NCBI RefSeq assembly: GCF_004349315.1 | Contig: NZ_SMLH01000002.1 | Coordinates: 1-64,000, forward strand | Length of the DNA: 64,000 nt | Reading direction: 5' to 3' | Source: Flavobacterium ranwuense | GTDB taxonomy: Bacteria > Bacteroidota > Bacteroidia > Flavobacteriales > Flavobacteriaceae | Shown: piece by piece, positions 41,715 through 51,364 of the stretch | Layout of the letters: every line of letters starts with the position of its first letter | Position numbering within the stretch: position 1 is the stretch's first letter | Translations under genes and position numbers: made by a program | Notes under the pieces: generated by a model | The model's database searches: none | The model's input: the letters and a program-made list of their open reading frames with translations, nothing else | Told to the model about the DNA's origin: nothing

Positions 41715-41949
41715 TTAAAAAAGTTTGATCAAAATGCGAAAAATAAAGATTTAGAAGAGTGAGGAATCAAGGTTTAATCACTTTTGCAAAAAGTATACCG
41801 TTGATAAATAAACCTTTATTAAAATGGACTCCGTTGGTTTAAATCGATGGAGTTTTTTTGTATAATAAAAAAGGTTAACTTGCGCTATAGAAAAAAAGTG
41901 ATATATCTTACAAAAATGGAAGCTGTATTTTAGTTTTTTTTTAGATTCT
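41715..41949. other. Intergenic region with a weak terminator
   Basis: About 115 bases after the reductase stop, ACTCC (41828-41832) and GGAGT (41849-41853) can pair across a TTTAAA-containing loop, followed by T7. The rest is AT-rich with no ORF. Confidence 0.45.
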
Positions 41950-44082
41950 ATGTGTTCCATGAAGAGATTGATTAATTTAAATACGTATTCTAAACTACTG
42001 TTGTTGATAATTTCAACAAGTATTTTCTTTTTTCTAATTTACATCTCGCTTTACCTTTATACCGTTCAAGAAGAACGTCATTTTTACAAAACTACATACA
42101 ATCAATACGATAAAGAAGTAAAGTCTTTGTTTAGACTCAATTCTAAAACGGCTACAGCTACTATTATTGATGTTACCTATTGGGATGAGTTGGTTAATTT
42201 TACAAAAACAAAAGATAAAAAGTGGTTTGATAAATATATTTTAAGTCAATTCGAATCGTATGAAGCTGATTACATTTGTATTTATGGTTTAGATCAAAAA
42301 ATAATCAATAAAACAGCTTCTTCTAAGATTAAAAGTCTTGATTTTATTCCAAAAGAGATGATGTCAGCGCTTTATAAATCGAAACTTGAAAGATTTTATA
42401 TAAAAATTCCAGAGGGTGTTGTCGAGGTTTTTGGGGCAACAATTCATCCTTCAAATGATCCTAAAAAGAATAAAACAAAGCCTTCCGGTTATTTTTTTAT
42501 AGCAAGACTTTTAGACGAATCATTTTTTAATGCTTTAGGGAATATAAGCAGCTCGAAAGTTAATTTAGTTTCAAGTGATTATGCAATTGCAAATGAAGAT
42601 GATTTTGTTATTGTAGGCATAGATTTAAAAGATTGGAAAAATGGAGCTGTAGCCAAATTACTTTTTAAAAGACCTTTCAATTTAAATTACACGAACACAA
42701 AAGAGATTCTTTTTATTGTTGTTCTAGTTTCCTTGATTAACATTTTTGTCTACGTTTATTACACGAAAAGATGGGTTTATAATCCATTAAAGTTAATCAA
42801 GAGTATTCTTGAAACGGGTAATATGAGTTCCATTAATAGTTTGAAAAGATCCCAAGGAGAGTTTGGATACATTGGAAACCTATTTGAAGAAAACAGCAAT
42901 CAACGGAAACAATTAGAAATTTCCAAGCAAAAAGCGGAAGAAAGTGATACATTAAAATCTTCTTTTTTGGCTAATTTATCGCATGAAATCAGAACGCCTA
43001 TGAATGCCATAATGGGATTCAGTGATTTACTTCATGATACAAATTTAGAGGAGAAGGAGAGATTAGAATATTTAAAAATCATAAAAAATAGTGGCGGTAA
43101 TTTGGTTTCAATTATTGAAGACCTTATCGAAATGTCTAAGATTGATGCAAATCAAATTATGCCTAATTATAAAGGATTAGATATAGAAAAGTGTATTATT
43201 GAATTGTATGATTCCATCAAGGTTACGATTCCTAAAGACAAAGAAATTCAATTTTATATTCTTGAAAATCCGGAAAAACTTCAGGAAAATATTCTAACGG
43301 ATGAAACGAAACTGAAACAGATTATAGTTAATTTGATTACTAATGCGTTAAAATTTACGGATAGAGGTTTTGTCGCTTTTGGATATTCAATAAACAAAGA
43401 AAAAGAAGTTTTAGAATTTAAGATTGAAGACTCTGGTATGGGAATCAGCGAAAATTATTTAAAAATGATTTTTGATAGATTTAGAAGAATTGAAGGCGAT
43501 GGATCTAGCGAATTATCAGGATTAGGTCTGGGGTTGTCAATTACAAAAGCGTATGTTGAAATGTTAGGCGGAGAAATAAAGGTTAGTTCTACAATTGGAT
43601 TGGGTTCCGTTTTTTCATTTACAATACCATTAAAATTAGATCAAACATTTAAAGCAATAAAACCCAAAAAAGTAAAATCTTTTTTCAGGAATTATGAGAA
43701 TGAAATTATTTTAGTAGCAGAAGATGATACCATTAATTTCTTGTTGTTGAAAAAAATTATAGAATTAAAAAACCATACTGTTCTAAGAGCTAAAAACGGA
43801 CAAGAAGCAATAGCTATTTGTACTGAAAACCCAAACATTAGTTTGGTATTCATGGATATAAAAATGCCTGTGTTAGATGGTTATCAAGCTTACGAAAAAA
43901 TAAAAATAATAAGACCGGAACTTCCCGTTATTGCCCAAACAGCTTATTCCTCATTTGAAGAGAAAGAAAAAATGATGCAATTTGGTTTTATGGACTGTAT
44001 TACAAAACCACTGGATAAGGAAAAAGTATTTGAAATGCTGGATACTGTTTTTAAGGAACTAAATAAAACTCAGGACGCTTAA
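41950..44082 (+). CDS. Hybrid sensor kinase with CHASE4-like sensor and C-terminal receiver
   Basis: A 710-residue hybrid kinase. A first membrane helix (about 14-35) and a second (about 255-275) flank a 220-residue extracytoplasmic domain with ITYWDELVNFTKTKDKKW-like sequence (VTYWDELVNF), which matches CHASE4. The HisKA motif is FLANLSHEIRTPMNAIMGFSDLL near 334-356; the ATPase shows NALKF, DSGMGI and GLGLSITKAYVEMLGG. The C-terminal receiver (from about 590) has AEDD and FMDIKMPVLDGYQAY. It should relay phosphate through an Hpt protein (one is at 19380-19724). Start MCSMK could be the internal MKRLIN. Confidence 0.9.
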   Translation: MCSMKRLINLNTYSKLLLLIISTSIFFFLIYISLYLYTVQEERHFYKTTYNQYDKEVKSLFRLNSKTATATIIDVTYWDELVNFTKTKDKKWFDKYILSQFESYEADYICIYGLDQKIINKTASSKIKSLDFIPKEMMSALYKSKLERFYIKIPEGVVEVFGATIHPSNDPKKNKTKPSGYFFIARLLDESFFNALGNISSSKVNLVSSDYAIANEDDFVIVGIDLKDWKNGAVAKLLFKRPFNLNYTNTKEILFIVVLVSLINIFVYVYYTKRWVYNPLKLIKSILETGNMSSINSLKRSQGEFGYIGNLFEENSNQRKQLEISKQKAEESDTLKSSFLANLSHEIRTPMNAIMGFSDLLHDTNLEEKERLEYLKIIKNSGGNLVSIIEDLIEMSKIDANQIMPNYKGLDIEKCIIELYDSIKVTIPKDKEIQFYILENPEKLQENILTDETKLKQIIVNLITNALKFTDRGFVAFGYSINKEKEVLEFKIEDSGMGISENYLKMIFDRFRRIEGDGSSELSGLGLGLSITKAYVEMLGGEIKVSSTIGLGSVFSFTIPLKLDQTFKAIKPKKVKSFFRNYENEIILVAEDDTINFLLLKKIIELKNHTVLRAKNGQEAIAICTENPNISLVFMDIKMPVLDGYQAYEKIKIIRPELPVIAQTAYSSFEEKEKMMQFGFMDCITKPLDKEKVFEMLDTVFKELNKTQDA

Positions 44083-44312
44083 GCTTGAAATACTACTTTT
44101 GATTGTCTTGTTTTTACTTATTTCTAAAATTTTTCAAAATTTTCAAAGACAGGTTTGTCTCATTCTTGCGGTTTTTTAAACTTTTCCTCCCGTTAATAGC
44201 TGTAATTTTACTAGATTTAAATTTTGGTCTGGACACATTGATATTAGAAATAATTTCAAATTGCGGATTAATTTTCTAAAACTTATATTTCAAGAATTTA
44301 AATAACAAACGC
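44083..44312. other. Intergenic region, no clear feature
   Basis: A 230-base AT-rich gap between the hybrid kinase and the aldehyde dehydrogenase. TTTCAAAATTTTTG-like words near 44130-44150 are low-complexity. I see no promoter box, terminator or small ORF that I would defend. Confidence 0.4.
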
Positions 44313-45665
44313 ATGGTTTTTAAATCGATAAATCCGTTTTCGCAACTAATTATAGCTGAACATGAAGTATTGACAAATGTACAATTGAATCAAAAACTGC
44401 AATTGTCAGAGTGTGCATTCAAAAATTGGAAACAAACCACATTTGGGCAAAGAGCTGATCTGATAAAAAAGCTAGCCAATATTCTTAGAGTAAAGAAAGA
44501 GGAACTGGGTTTGTTGATAACCAATGAGATGGGTAAGGTGTTATCTGAAAGTATTTCTGAAGTGGAAAAATCAGCTGGAAACTGTGATTTCTATGCAGAG
44601 AATGCCGAGAGAATGCTGAAGGATGAACATTATGATACGCCTTTCAAAAGCATGTCTGTTTACGATCCGATGGGCGCTGTTTTTGCAATTATGCCTTGGA
44701 ATTATCCTTTTTGGCAAGTATTGCGTTATGCCGCACCGGCAATTATGGCGGGCAATGTAACCCTTTTAAAACACGCTCCAAATGTTATTGGTTGTGCAAA
44801 AGCTATTGAAAATGCGTTTTTGGAAGCCGGTTTTCCTGAAGGTGTTTTTCAGCAAATTACTATTGATATTCCTCAGGTCGAAAGTGTAATTGCATCAGAT
44901 ATTGTGCATGGAATTACTTTGACCGGAAGCGAAATGGCTGGTTCTTCTGTAGCTTCACTAGCTGGAAAGCACATTAAAAAATCAGTGATGGAATTGGGTG
45001 GTTCAGATGCTTTTATAGTTTTGAATGACGCAAATCTTGAAAAAGCAGCTACGGTTGCAACACAATCCAGAATGTTAAATGCAGGTCAAGCTTGCATTTG
45101 TGCCAAACGATTTATCGTTACTGAGAAAGTAGCGGATGAATTTACAGCTCTTTTTACCCAAAAAATAAAATCCCTACAGCAAGGAAATCCATTGCAGCAA
45201 GGAATTAATATGGGACCTCTGGCTCGGTTAGATTTAGCCGAAAAATTAGCAAATCAGTTGAAAAAATCATTACAACAAGGTGCTAAATTAGTACTAGGGG
45301 GTGAGCGGGAAGATTGTAATTTCCAACCGACATTAATTGATTTTGTAGATTCAAATAATATTGCTTTTCAGGAAGAAACTTTTGGTCCATTGGCTACAAT
45401 TATAAGGGCAAAAGATGAAAATGATGCTATAACTATTGCCAACAATCATAGATATGGATTGGCTGCTGCAATTTGGACTGAAGATCGCGAAAATGCGTAT
45501 AGACTGGCAAGGAGAATAGAAGCGGGAAATGTGTTTGTAAATTCATTAGTACGGTCTGATTCCAGGGTTCCTTTTGGAGGAATAAAAAAATCAGGTTACG
45601 GAAGAGAATTAGGTGCAATAGGAATTAAAGAATTTATGAATATGAAATCATTGATTATTGAATAA
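44313..45665 (+). CDS. NAD(P)-dependent aldehyde dehydrogenase (succinate-semialdehyde type)
   Basis: A 450-residue aldehyde dehydrogenase. MPWNYPFWQVLRYAAPAIMAGN near residues 127-148 is the cofactor pocket; the general base is in MELGGSDAFIVLNDANLEKA near 228 (E-x-G-G); and the nucleophile is the cysteine in NAGQACICAKRF near residue 263. It ends with ...FGGIKKSGYGRELG. The short N-terminus and the GIxMGPLA/ PTLIDFV motifs resemble succinate-semialdehyde dehydrogenases (GabD/Sad). The precise aldehyde is not settled by sequence. Confidence 0.9.
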   Translation: MVFKSINPFSQLIIAEHEVLTNVQLNQKLQLSECAFKNWKQTTFGQRADLIKKLANILRVKKEELGLLITNEMGKVLSESISEVEKSAGNCDFYAENAERMLKDEHYDTPFKSMSVYDPMGAVFAIMPWNYPFWQVLRYAAPAIMAGNVTLLKHAPNVIGCAKAIENAFLEAGFPEGVFQQITIDIPQVESVIASDIVHGITLTGSEMAGSSVASLAGKHIKKSVMELGGSDAFIVLNDANLEKAATVATQSRMLNAGQACICAKRFIVTEKVADEFTALFTQKIKSLQQGNPLQQGINMGPLARLDLAEKLANQLKKSLQQGAKLVLGGEREDCNFQPTLIDFVDSNNIAFQEETFGPLATIIRAKDENDAITIANNHRYGLAAAIWTEDRENAYRLARRIEAGNVFVNSLVRSDSRVPFGGIKKSGYGRELGAIGIKEFMNMKSLIIE

Positions 45666-45693
45666 TAGTATTTAGTACGTATTATATTGAAAG

Positions 45694-45742
45694 AATCGAG
45701 AACAGGAATTGTATTTAAAACAAATCTGTTCTCGATTTTTTA
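45694..45742 (+). terminator. Terminator of the aldehyde dehydrogenase gene
   Basis: AATCGAGAACAG pairs with CTGTTCTCGATT across 20 bases, followed by TTTTTATTC. Strong stem of 12 base pairs. Confidence 0.9.
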
Positions 45743-45807
45743 TTCAATCTATTCCTCAATTTATATAAGTACCAAGTCATAAAATAGATTGTTTGATTTG
45801 CGCCTTA

Positions 45808-46287
45808 TTAATAGGTATAGATAGCCGCTTTTAAATCTTTTGGTTTATTGGAAAGTATCACAATAAATGGAGATCCTTTAAGTGCTGCATTTTGTTTTAA
45901 CCGTATTTTCCCGTTATCTGAAAACGATAAGGGAGATTCTCCTTTCGTCCCTCCGTAAAAACTAGTTATCATCCCAGATTCTTTCAATCCGATAGTTTGA
46001 TGTTTTTTTAGCACGATAACTTTTTTATAATCGGATTTTCCATCGAGTTGAATTTTTTCAGATATGATTTTAGAATCATTTTTTGATTTTTCATTTAATT
46101 GTGCTACTGCATATTGACTGATTGTATTTTCTTCAGTGCTTTTGGGTAAAGTATAGTAAACTAAATTATTTTCTGTTTTAATAAAGTTTACTTCAATTGT
46201 TTCGCCATCATGTTTAATAATTTGATGTGTTTGCGCAATTAATGACGCTGTAAATAAAAGAGTGAACGCTGTAAATAAATTTTTCAT
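45808..46287 (-). CDS. Secreted protein, unknown
   Basis: A 159-residue exported protein (signal MKNLFTAFTLLFTASLIAQ). The mature sequence begins THQIIKHDGETIEVNFIKTENNLVYYTLPKSTEEN and is basic and beta-rich; the opening 'DGxxIEVxFIKxENNxVYY' resembles small beta-strand domains found in many Bacteroidota secreted proteins. I cannot assign a function. It forms a minus-strand pair with the membrane-anchored gene to its right, 82 bases apart. Confidence 0.7.
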   Translation of the reverse strand: MKNLFTAFTLLFTASLIAQTHQIIKHDGETIEVNFIKTENNLVYYTLPKSTEENTISQYAVAQLNEKSKNDSKIISEKIQLDGKSDYKKVIVLKKHQTIGLKESGMITSFYGGTKGESPLSFSDNGKIRLKQNAALKGSPFIVILSNKPKDLKAAIYTY

Positions 46288-46369
46288 GTGTTTGTATAAT
46301 AGGATATGTATAAGAACCCATTTTTAATTTGGGACATATGTTTGTAGTTTTTTTGTAAAGAAATATGGA

Positions 46370-46675
46370 TTAAACTATTTCTGGCGGAGGAGTGAAATTT
46401 TTTAAAGCAAACTCTTTAATATTAAATAAATCAAAAGAATTGATTTCCTTACTTTCAAAAGAGTAGTATTCGAAACAATTGACACTTTCAATTGTATCTA
46501 TAAAAAGTGTTTTTGATTTGCTTTCCAAATTATTTTCTTCAGAATTTTTTTCGGATTGCTCGTACAAATCATATTTATTTTCATTAGAAAACATTGAAAA
46601 TTCGTCACTTATCCAAACAAAGGAAAAAGCGACAAATAATAGTAAAACGGAGATTTTAAGTGCTAAACGAAACAT
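46370..46675 (-). CDS. Small membrane-anchored protein, unknown
   Basis: A 101-residue protein with one N-terminal hydrophobic helix (MFRLALKISVLLLFVAFSFVWIS) followed by an acidic, Glu/Asn/Ser-rich extracytoplasmic region and the end FTPPPEIV. There is no lipobox. The family is not known to me; the Pro-rich ending recurs in flavobacterial small proteins. Compare residues 25-60, which are strongly acidic. Confidence 0.6.
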   Translation of the reverse strand: MFRLALKISVLLLFVAFSFVWISDEFSMFSNENKYDLYEQSEKNSEENNLESKSKTLFIDTIESVNCFEYYSFESKEINSFDLFNIKEFALKNFTPPPEIV

Positions 46676-47297
46676 GCTCGAAATTTACTAAAAAAGGAAT
46701 TTATATACCATTAAAATTTTCATAAAATAAGCATTAATGATAATGCGATTGGGTTTTTATAATTGTTAATATAGATGCTTTAATAGTTGGTGTAAATTGT
46801 GTTTCTAAAGATAAAAATATTGGATGTAGGTATCTTAGTTTAAAAAAAATAAATGCATCAGCAGTTTGTTTTAAAAATATACTATTTATTGTTTAGTGTA
46901 TTTTTATAGGGGTGTGTTTTTATTTTTTGTGTAAATGTCTTTAAAAAAATGATTTTTAAATTTTACTTTTCAATTTTAAGTAAAATAATTATGGGTATGT
47001 GTCTAAAAATTAATTGTTGAATTTTTAAAATTGATGCTTTAAAATACGAAATGCTTATTATTTTTTGATGATTTTTCGGTATTGATAATTCTTCTGAAAA
47101 CGAGATAGAAAAGTACTAAATAGTAATTCAAGTGAAATAAAAGTTAATAAATTCGCTTCAGAAACAAGAATATTTAACATTAAAAAAAGCCAATATAAAA
47201 GCTGTTTTCTTGATTATAAGTATTAGAATTTTTTAAAATGTATTAACTAAGATCAAAATAATTACCAAACTAGATTACTAATTAAAACCAATTAAAG
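46676..47297. other. 622-base AT-rich region upstream of the porin
   Basis: The longest gap in the window apart from the ends. It is extremely AT-rich, without an ORF of convincing length on either strand, tRNA or strong terminator. Sequences such as AATTAATTGTTGAATTTTTAAAATTG and an AATTAAAACCAATTAAAG leader precede the porin start. A long 5' leader or upstream activator region for the porin is likely. Nothing specific could be recognised. Confidence 0.4.
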
Positions 47298-48347
47298 ATG
47301 AAAAAAAGCCTAGCTATTCTAGCATTAATGCTAACAACAAGTTTAACTTTCGCGCAAGACGCTCCAACGCCACCTTCAACTACTTTTGCAGGATCTGCTG
47401 ATGCCTATTATAAATATGATTTTTCTGGTGTAGACAACAGTTTAACCAGTTTTACAAATTCTCACAATTCATTCGAATTAGGGATGGCCTCTATCGAAGC
47501 ATCTCATAAAATGGGTAAAGCATCTGTTTTTGTTGATTTAGGGTTTGGAAACAGAGCGGCTCAATTTACTTATAATGATGCTGAATCAACTTTCATGATT
47601 AAACAATTGAATTTCACTTACGAGTTTTCGGATAAATTTAAAGTTACTGCGGGTAGTTTTGGAACTCATATTGGATATGAACTATTGGATGCGGTAGATA
47701 ATAAAAATTACAGTATGTCTTACGCATTTACTTACGGTCCATTCTTTAATACTGGAGTAAAAGCACAATATACGTCAGGGAAATTCAGTTTCATGGCTGG
47801 AGTTTCAAATCCAACGGATTTCAAGACGACAATTGAAGCGGGTTCAAGCCAAAAAACTTTCATAGGTCAATTAGGATATGTTGGTGATACTGGAAGTGCG
47901 TATTTCAATGTTACTTCTGGAAGTAGTAATCCTGCATCTGATGAGAATAAAACACAATTTGATTTTGTAGGTTCGAAAAAAGTGAGTGATACATTCTCTT
48001 TAGGATTCAACGGTACTTATGCTATGACAAATAATGACGTTGATAGTTCATTGGATGGAGAATGGTTTGCTTTAGTAGGATATGCAAATTTAGCATTGAA
48101 AGAAACATTAAGTTTAGCGTACAGACTTGAGTACTTAGATGCTAAAGAGGCTACTGCTGGGCTTGGTTTACTTGCTGGAACTAGTGTTATAGGTAATACT
48201 TTATCACTAAATTATAAGGTAGGAAACTTGACTATTATTCCTGAATTTCGTGTTGATAAGGCTTCAGAAGATATCTTCACAAACAGTGATGCAGCTCCAA
48301 AAGGTTTAACAGCTTATGCGTTACTTGCAACAACTTATTCGTTCTAG
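47298..48347 (+). CDS. Outer-membrane porin (beta-barrel)
   Basis: A 349-residue porin with signal peptide MKKSLAILALMLTTSLTFAQ, then a proline-rich spacer (DAPTPPSTTFAG) and about 14-16 amphipathic strands. It starts SADAYYKYDFSGVD, includes ASIEASHKMGKASVFVDLGFG and ends LTAYALLATTYSF, with aromatic C-terminal residue as expected for Bam-assembled barrels. It resembles the OmpL-like porins that flavobacteria encode near ammonium transporter or nutrient uptake genes, but the substrate is unknown. The long upstream region suggests regulated expression. Confidence 0.85.
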   Translation: MKKSLAILALMLTTSLTFAQDAPTPPSTTFAGSADAYYKYDFSGVDNSLTSFTNSHNSFELGMASIEASHKMGKASVFVDLGFGNRAAQFTYNDAESTFMIKQLNFTYEFSDKFKVTAGSFGTHIGYELLDAVDNKNYSMSYAFTYGPFFNTGVKAQYTSGKFSFMAGVSNPTDFKTTIEAGSSQKTFIGQLGYVGDTGSAYFNVTSGSSNPASDENKTQFDFVGSKKVSDTFSLGFNGTYAMTNNDVDSSLDGEWFALVGYANLALKETLSLAYRLEYLDAKEATAGLGLLAGTSVIGNTLSLNYKVGNLTIIPEFRVDKASEDIFTNSDAAPKGLTAYALLATTYSF

Positions 48348-48371
48348 AATTAAGATAATATTTTTTTTTTT

Positions 48372-48402
48372 GCTGTCAAGATGCTTTCGAGTATTTTGGC
48401 AG
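48372..48402 (+). terminator. Porin terminator
   Basis: GCTGTCAAGAT pairs with ATTTTGGCAGC (one wobble), then seven T. Confidence 0.82.
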
Positions 48403-48462
48403 CTTTTTTTGTTTAGATTTCTGAGGTGCTTCAAAAGGTAACTATAAGAAAAACTTGAAATA

Positions 48463-48499
48463 GAAAACGGTTCTTTGAGAGATTCAAAAAACCGTTTTT
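48463..48499 (-). terminator. Possible terminator of the amidase gene
   Basis: AAAACGGTT and AACCGTTTT pair across about 18 bases, just past the stop of the minus-strand amidase gene. The T-tract on the minus strand is moderate. Confidence 0.6.
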
Positions 48500-48520
48500 A
48501 TTGTAGAATGTATAAACTAC

Positions 48521-49423
48521 TTATTGTTTTTTATAAATAGAATAAATGGTATTTATTGTTTTTTCATCTAATAGGTCATTGACTTCTGTTTGAATATAAT
48601 GTAGTTTAAAAGCGGTTATTGCGGCGGGTAGATTTTTAGTGTCATATCCTATAATTCGCAATCCTTGTTCTACATTAAAATCAGTTGGAGCCGTTTCTAA
48701 AAACTCATCAGACCAAATACCAAAACCTTTCTCCGCTAATATTTTCCAAGGAAACAATTGGCTGGGATCTTTTTTTCTTGTTGGTGCAATATCTGCGTGA
48801 CCAATAATGTTTTGAGCAGGAATATTGTAATCTTTTTTTAGTTTGGTTAAAAGCGCCAATAAGCTATTGATTTGTAATTCAGAAAAAACTTCAGATCCAT
48901 TGTTGTCCAATTCAATTCCTATTGATGTAGAATTAATATCGGTATTTTTCCCCCAAGTACCAAAGCCTGCATGCCAGGCTCTTAAGTAATCATTCAACAT
49001 TTGGACTACTTTACCATCATCCGAAATTAGATAATGGGAACTCACTTGGGATTCAATTTTTGTGAACGTTTTTAGTGTTTGTTGTAATGAATCCTGTGCC
49101 GTATGATGAATGATAATAAAATTAGGCTTTCGTAAATTAAAATTAACGGTTCCTATCCATTCTGTATTAATACCGTTTTGCAAAGGCGTTGACCCCATTT
49201 TGAAAATAGTATCTTTATAGGTGTGCAGCTGTTTAGTGTATAATGTATCAATGTTTATTTCTACATGAGTAATAACGGGTAATGGCTGTGACTCTTTATT
49301 AGAAATGGTTTTTTTTAATGTTTTGAGCTTGTTGTCATAAATTTTTTCACTCTTTTTATAAGGATTTGTTGAGCAAGAAGCAGTGATAATGACTAAAATA
49401 AGGTAATAAAAAATTTTGTTCAT
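48521..49423 (-). CDS. N-acetylmuramoyl-L-alanine amidase lipoprotein (AmpD-like)
   Basis: A 300-residue lipoprotein (lipobox IITASC, Cys 17) with a 90-residue spacer and an Amidase_2/PGRP domain. FIIIHHTAQDSLQQT near residue 104 holds the first zinc ligand His, SHYLISDDGKVVQMLND follows, and AWHAGFGTWGKNTDINSTSIGIEL includes the second His; GHADIAPTRKKDPSQLFPW carries the third ligand pair (H, D). It cleaves the amide bond between muramic acid and the peptide stem, at the outer leaflet or in the periplasm, for wall remodelling or recycling. Confidence 0.93.
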   Translation of the reverse strand: MNKIFYYLILVIITASCSTNPYKKSEKIYDNKLKTLKKTISNKESQPLPVITHVEINIDTLYTKQLHTYKDTIFKMGSTPLQNGINTEWIGTVNFNLRKPNFIIIHHTAQDSLQQTLKTFTKIESQVSSHYLISDDGKVVQMLNDYLRAWHAGFGTWGKNTDINSTSIGIELDNNGSEVFSELQINSLLALLTKLKKDYNIPAQNIIGHADIAPTRKKDPSQLFPWKILAEKGFGIWSDEFLETAPTDFNVEQGLRIIGYDTKNLPAAITAFKLHYIQTEVNDLLDEKTINTIYSIYKKQ

Positions 49424-49457
49424 GTAGGTTTATATTTAGCAACAGACAAAAAATCGA

Positions 49458-49931
49458 TTAATTAGATTTTTTCTTAGATTTCGATTTTTTAGGATTTTTA
49501 GCTTCTTCATTTAGAACGATATATTTCTCCTTTTGGTCTTTGTTTAATAATTCCATGACTTTTCTATCAGTAGATTCTGAAAGAGCTTGAATGTTTTTTA
49601 TTTTTTCATCTTGGCTAACTTCTGCTTTTATAAGCATGCCTTGTGTTCTTATACTTTCGTTAAAGATATTAGAGATTGCAATTACCTGAAGTTCATCAAG
49701 AATGAGTTCCGGTTTTAGTCGCTCCATTATTTTTCCAACCGTTACTTCAACGGGAATTTCTTTTGGTTTGTCCTGAGCTCTGGATTGATCCATTCCACTA
49801 TTCATTCTACGATTACTTCCATAACCATTGCCATAACCGTTTCCATATCCGCCATTACCGTATTGTGCAGAAATTATATTTGTAGATAATAATACAAATG
49901 CGATGATTAATAGTGATTGAAATGGTTTCAT
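49458..49931 (-). CDS. Secreted Gly/Tyr/Asn-rich protein, unknown
   Basis: A 157-residue exported protein (signal MKPFQSLLIIAFVLLSTNIISAQ). Residues 24-45 repeat 'YGNGYGNGYGSN', an unstructured low-complexity tract. The rest is helical (TVGKIMERLKPELILDELQVIAISNIFNESIRTQG...) and resembles periplasmic Spy/CpxP-like or motile-adhesin-linked small proteins, with a lysine-rich tail (KNPKKSKSKKKSN). It lies between the amidase and rimO genes on the minus strand. Confidence 0.7.
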   Translation of the reverse strand: MKPFQSLLIIAFVLLSTNIISAQYGNGGYGNGYGNGYGSNRRMNSGMDQSRAQDKPKEIPVEVTVGKIMERLKPELILDELQVIAISNIFNESIRTQGMLIKAEVSQDEKIKNIQALSESTDRKVMELLNKDQKEKYIVLNEEAKNPKKSKSKKKSN

Positions 49932-49970
49932 ATTTAGTTTTTAAAATGGATTAAAATCGTCTTAGGAAAA

Positions 49971-51284
49971 TTATACTGGTTCTCCGTACAAATCAAATTC
50001 TGTTGCTTCAATAATTTTGATCATTACAAACTCACCCGTTTTTACGTAATGTTTCGATGCGTCTATCAAGACTTCATTATCTACATCTGGACTGTCAAAT
50101 TCAGTTCTTCCCACAAAATGACCACCTTCTTTTCTGTCAATGATACATTTGAATGTTTGTCCCACTTTCTCTTGGTTTAAATCCCAAGAAATTTGCGACT
50201 GTAATTCCATAATTTCGTTTGCACGCTCTTGTTTTACGGTATCAGGAACATCGTCTTCCAGTAAGTACGCATGTGTATTTTCTTCATGAGAATAAGCAAA
50301 ACAACCCATTCTGTCAAACTTCATTTCTTGAACAAAATCTTTCAATATGTTGAAATCCTCTTGCGTTTCTCCTGGATATCCTACAATCAAAGTCGTACGA
50401 ATAGCCATTCCGGGAACTGCTTCACGGAAATCTTTCAATAATTTTGTTGTTTTTGCTTGAGTAGTTCCACGACGCATTGATTTCAAAATAGAATCTGAAA
50501 TGTGTTGCAACGGAATATCAATATAATTGCAAATCTTAGGCTCACGCTTCATGATTTCCAGAACATCCATCGGGAAACCGGTAGGGAAGGCATAATGTAG
50601 ACGAATCCATTCGATTCCTTCTACTTTTACCAATGCTTCCAATAATTCGCCAAGAGCTCTTTTTTTGTAAAGATCTAAACCGTAATAAGTTAAATCCTGA
50701 GCAATTAAGATCAATTCTTTTACACCGTTTTTAGCTAATCCTTCCGATTCTTTTACTAATTTTTCAATAGTTTGTGAAACGTTTTTTCCTCGCATTAATG
50801 GAATCGCACAAAAGCTGCAAGGTCTGTCGCAACCTTCTGAAATTTTTAAATAAGCATAATTTTTTGGGGTCGTAGTCAATCTTTCTCCTAATAATTCATG
50901 CTTATAATCAGCTCCCAAAGCTTTCAATAATTGTGGTAACTCTGTAGTTCCAAAAAACTGATCTACATTTGGTATCTCTTTTTCTAAATCAGGTCTGTAA
51001 CGTTCCGATAAACACCCTGTAACGAATACTTTATCGACCAATCCTCTTTCTTTCTTGTCAGCATATTCCAGAATCATATTTACTGATTCTGCTTTAGCAT
51101 TATCAATAAATCCACAAGTATTTATTACAATAATATTTCCTTCTTCAGCTTCCGGAGCTTCGTGAGTAACGTCTTTTCCGCTTGCGCGAAGCTGTCCCAT
51201 TAGCACTTCACTGTCATACACATTTTTCGAACACCCAAGAGTGATTACGTTGATTTTATTCTTTTTTAAAGACTTAGTTCTCAT
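49971..51284 (-). CDS. rimO: Ribosomal protein S12 methylthiotransferase RimO
   Basis: RimO adds a methylthio group to Asp 88 of ribosomal protein S12. The 437-residue protein has the MTTase N domain (NVITLGCSKNVYDSEVLMG, with cysteines at the 4Fe-4S site), the radical SAM motif CDRPCSFC (CX3CX2C) near residues 148-155 and a TRAM domain at the C-terminus (ATEFDLYGEPV end). A longer reading frame starting at 51425 would add 47 residues across a structured element and is not supported; I start at MRTKSLKKN (51284). The element (51365-51433) is therefore in its 5' leader. Confidence 0.96.
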   Translation of the reverse strand: MRTKSLKKNKINVITLGCSKNVYDSEVLMGQLRASGKDVTHEAPEAEEGNIIVINTCGFIDNAKAESVNMILEYADKKERGLVDKVFVTGCLSERYRPDLEKEIPNVDQFFGTTELPQLLKALGADYKHELLGERLTTTPKNYAYLKISEGCDRPCSFCAIPLMRGKNVSQTIEKLVKESEGLAKNGVKELILIAQDLTYYGLDLYKKRALGELLEALVKVEGIEWIRLHYAFPTGFPMDVLEIMKREPKICNYIDIPLQHISDSILKSMRRGTTQAKTTKLLKDFREAVPGMAIRTTLIVGYPGETQEDFNILKDFVQEMKFDRMGCFAYSHEENTHAYLLEDDVPDTVKQERANEIMELQSQISWDLNQEKVGQTFKCIIDRKEGGHFVGRTEFDSPDVDNEVLIDASKHYVKTGEFVMIKIIEATEFDLYGEPV

Positions 51285-51364
51285 AACATTAGAATCCCGA
51301 TAATTTGGGAATTTTGCAAAATTACAATTTTTATTTTTAGGACCATAAATCTTTGTGTTTTTTA

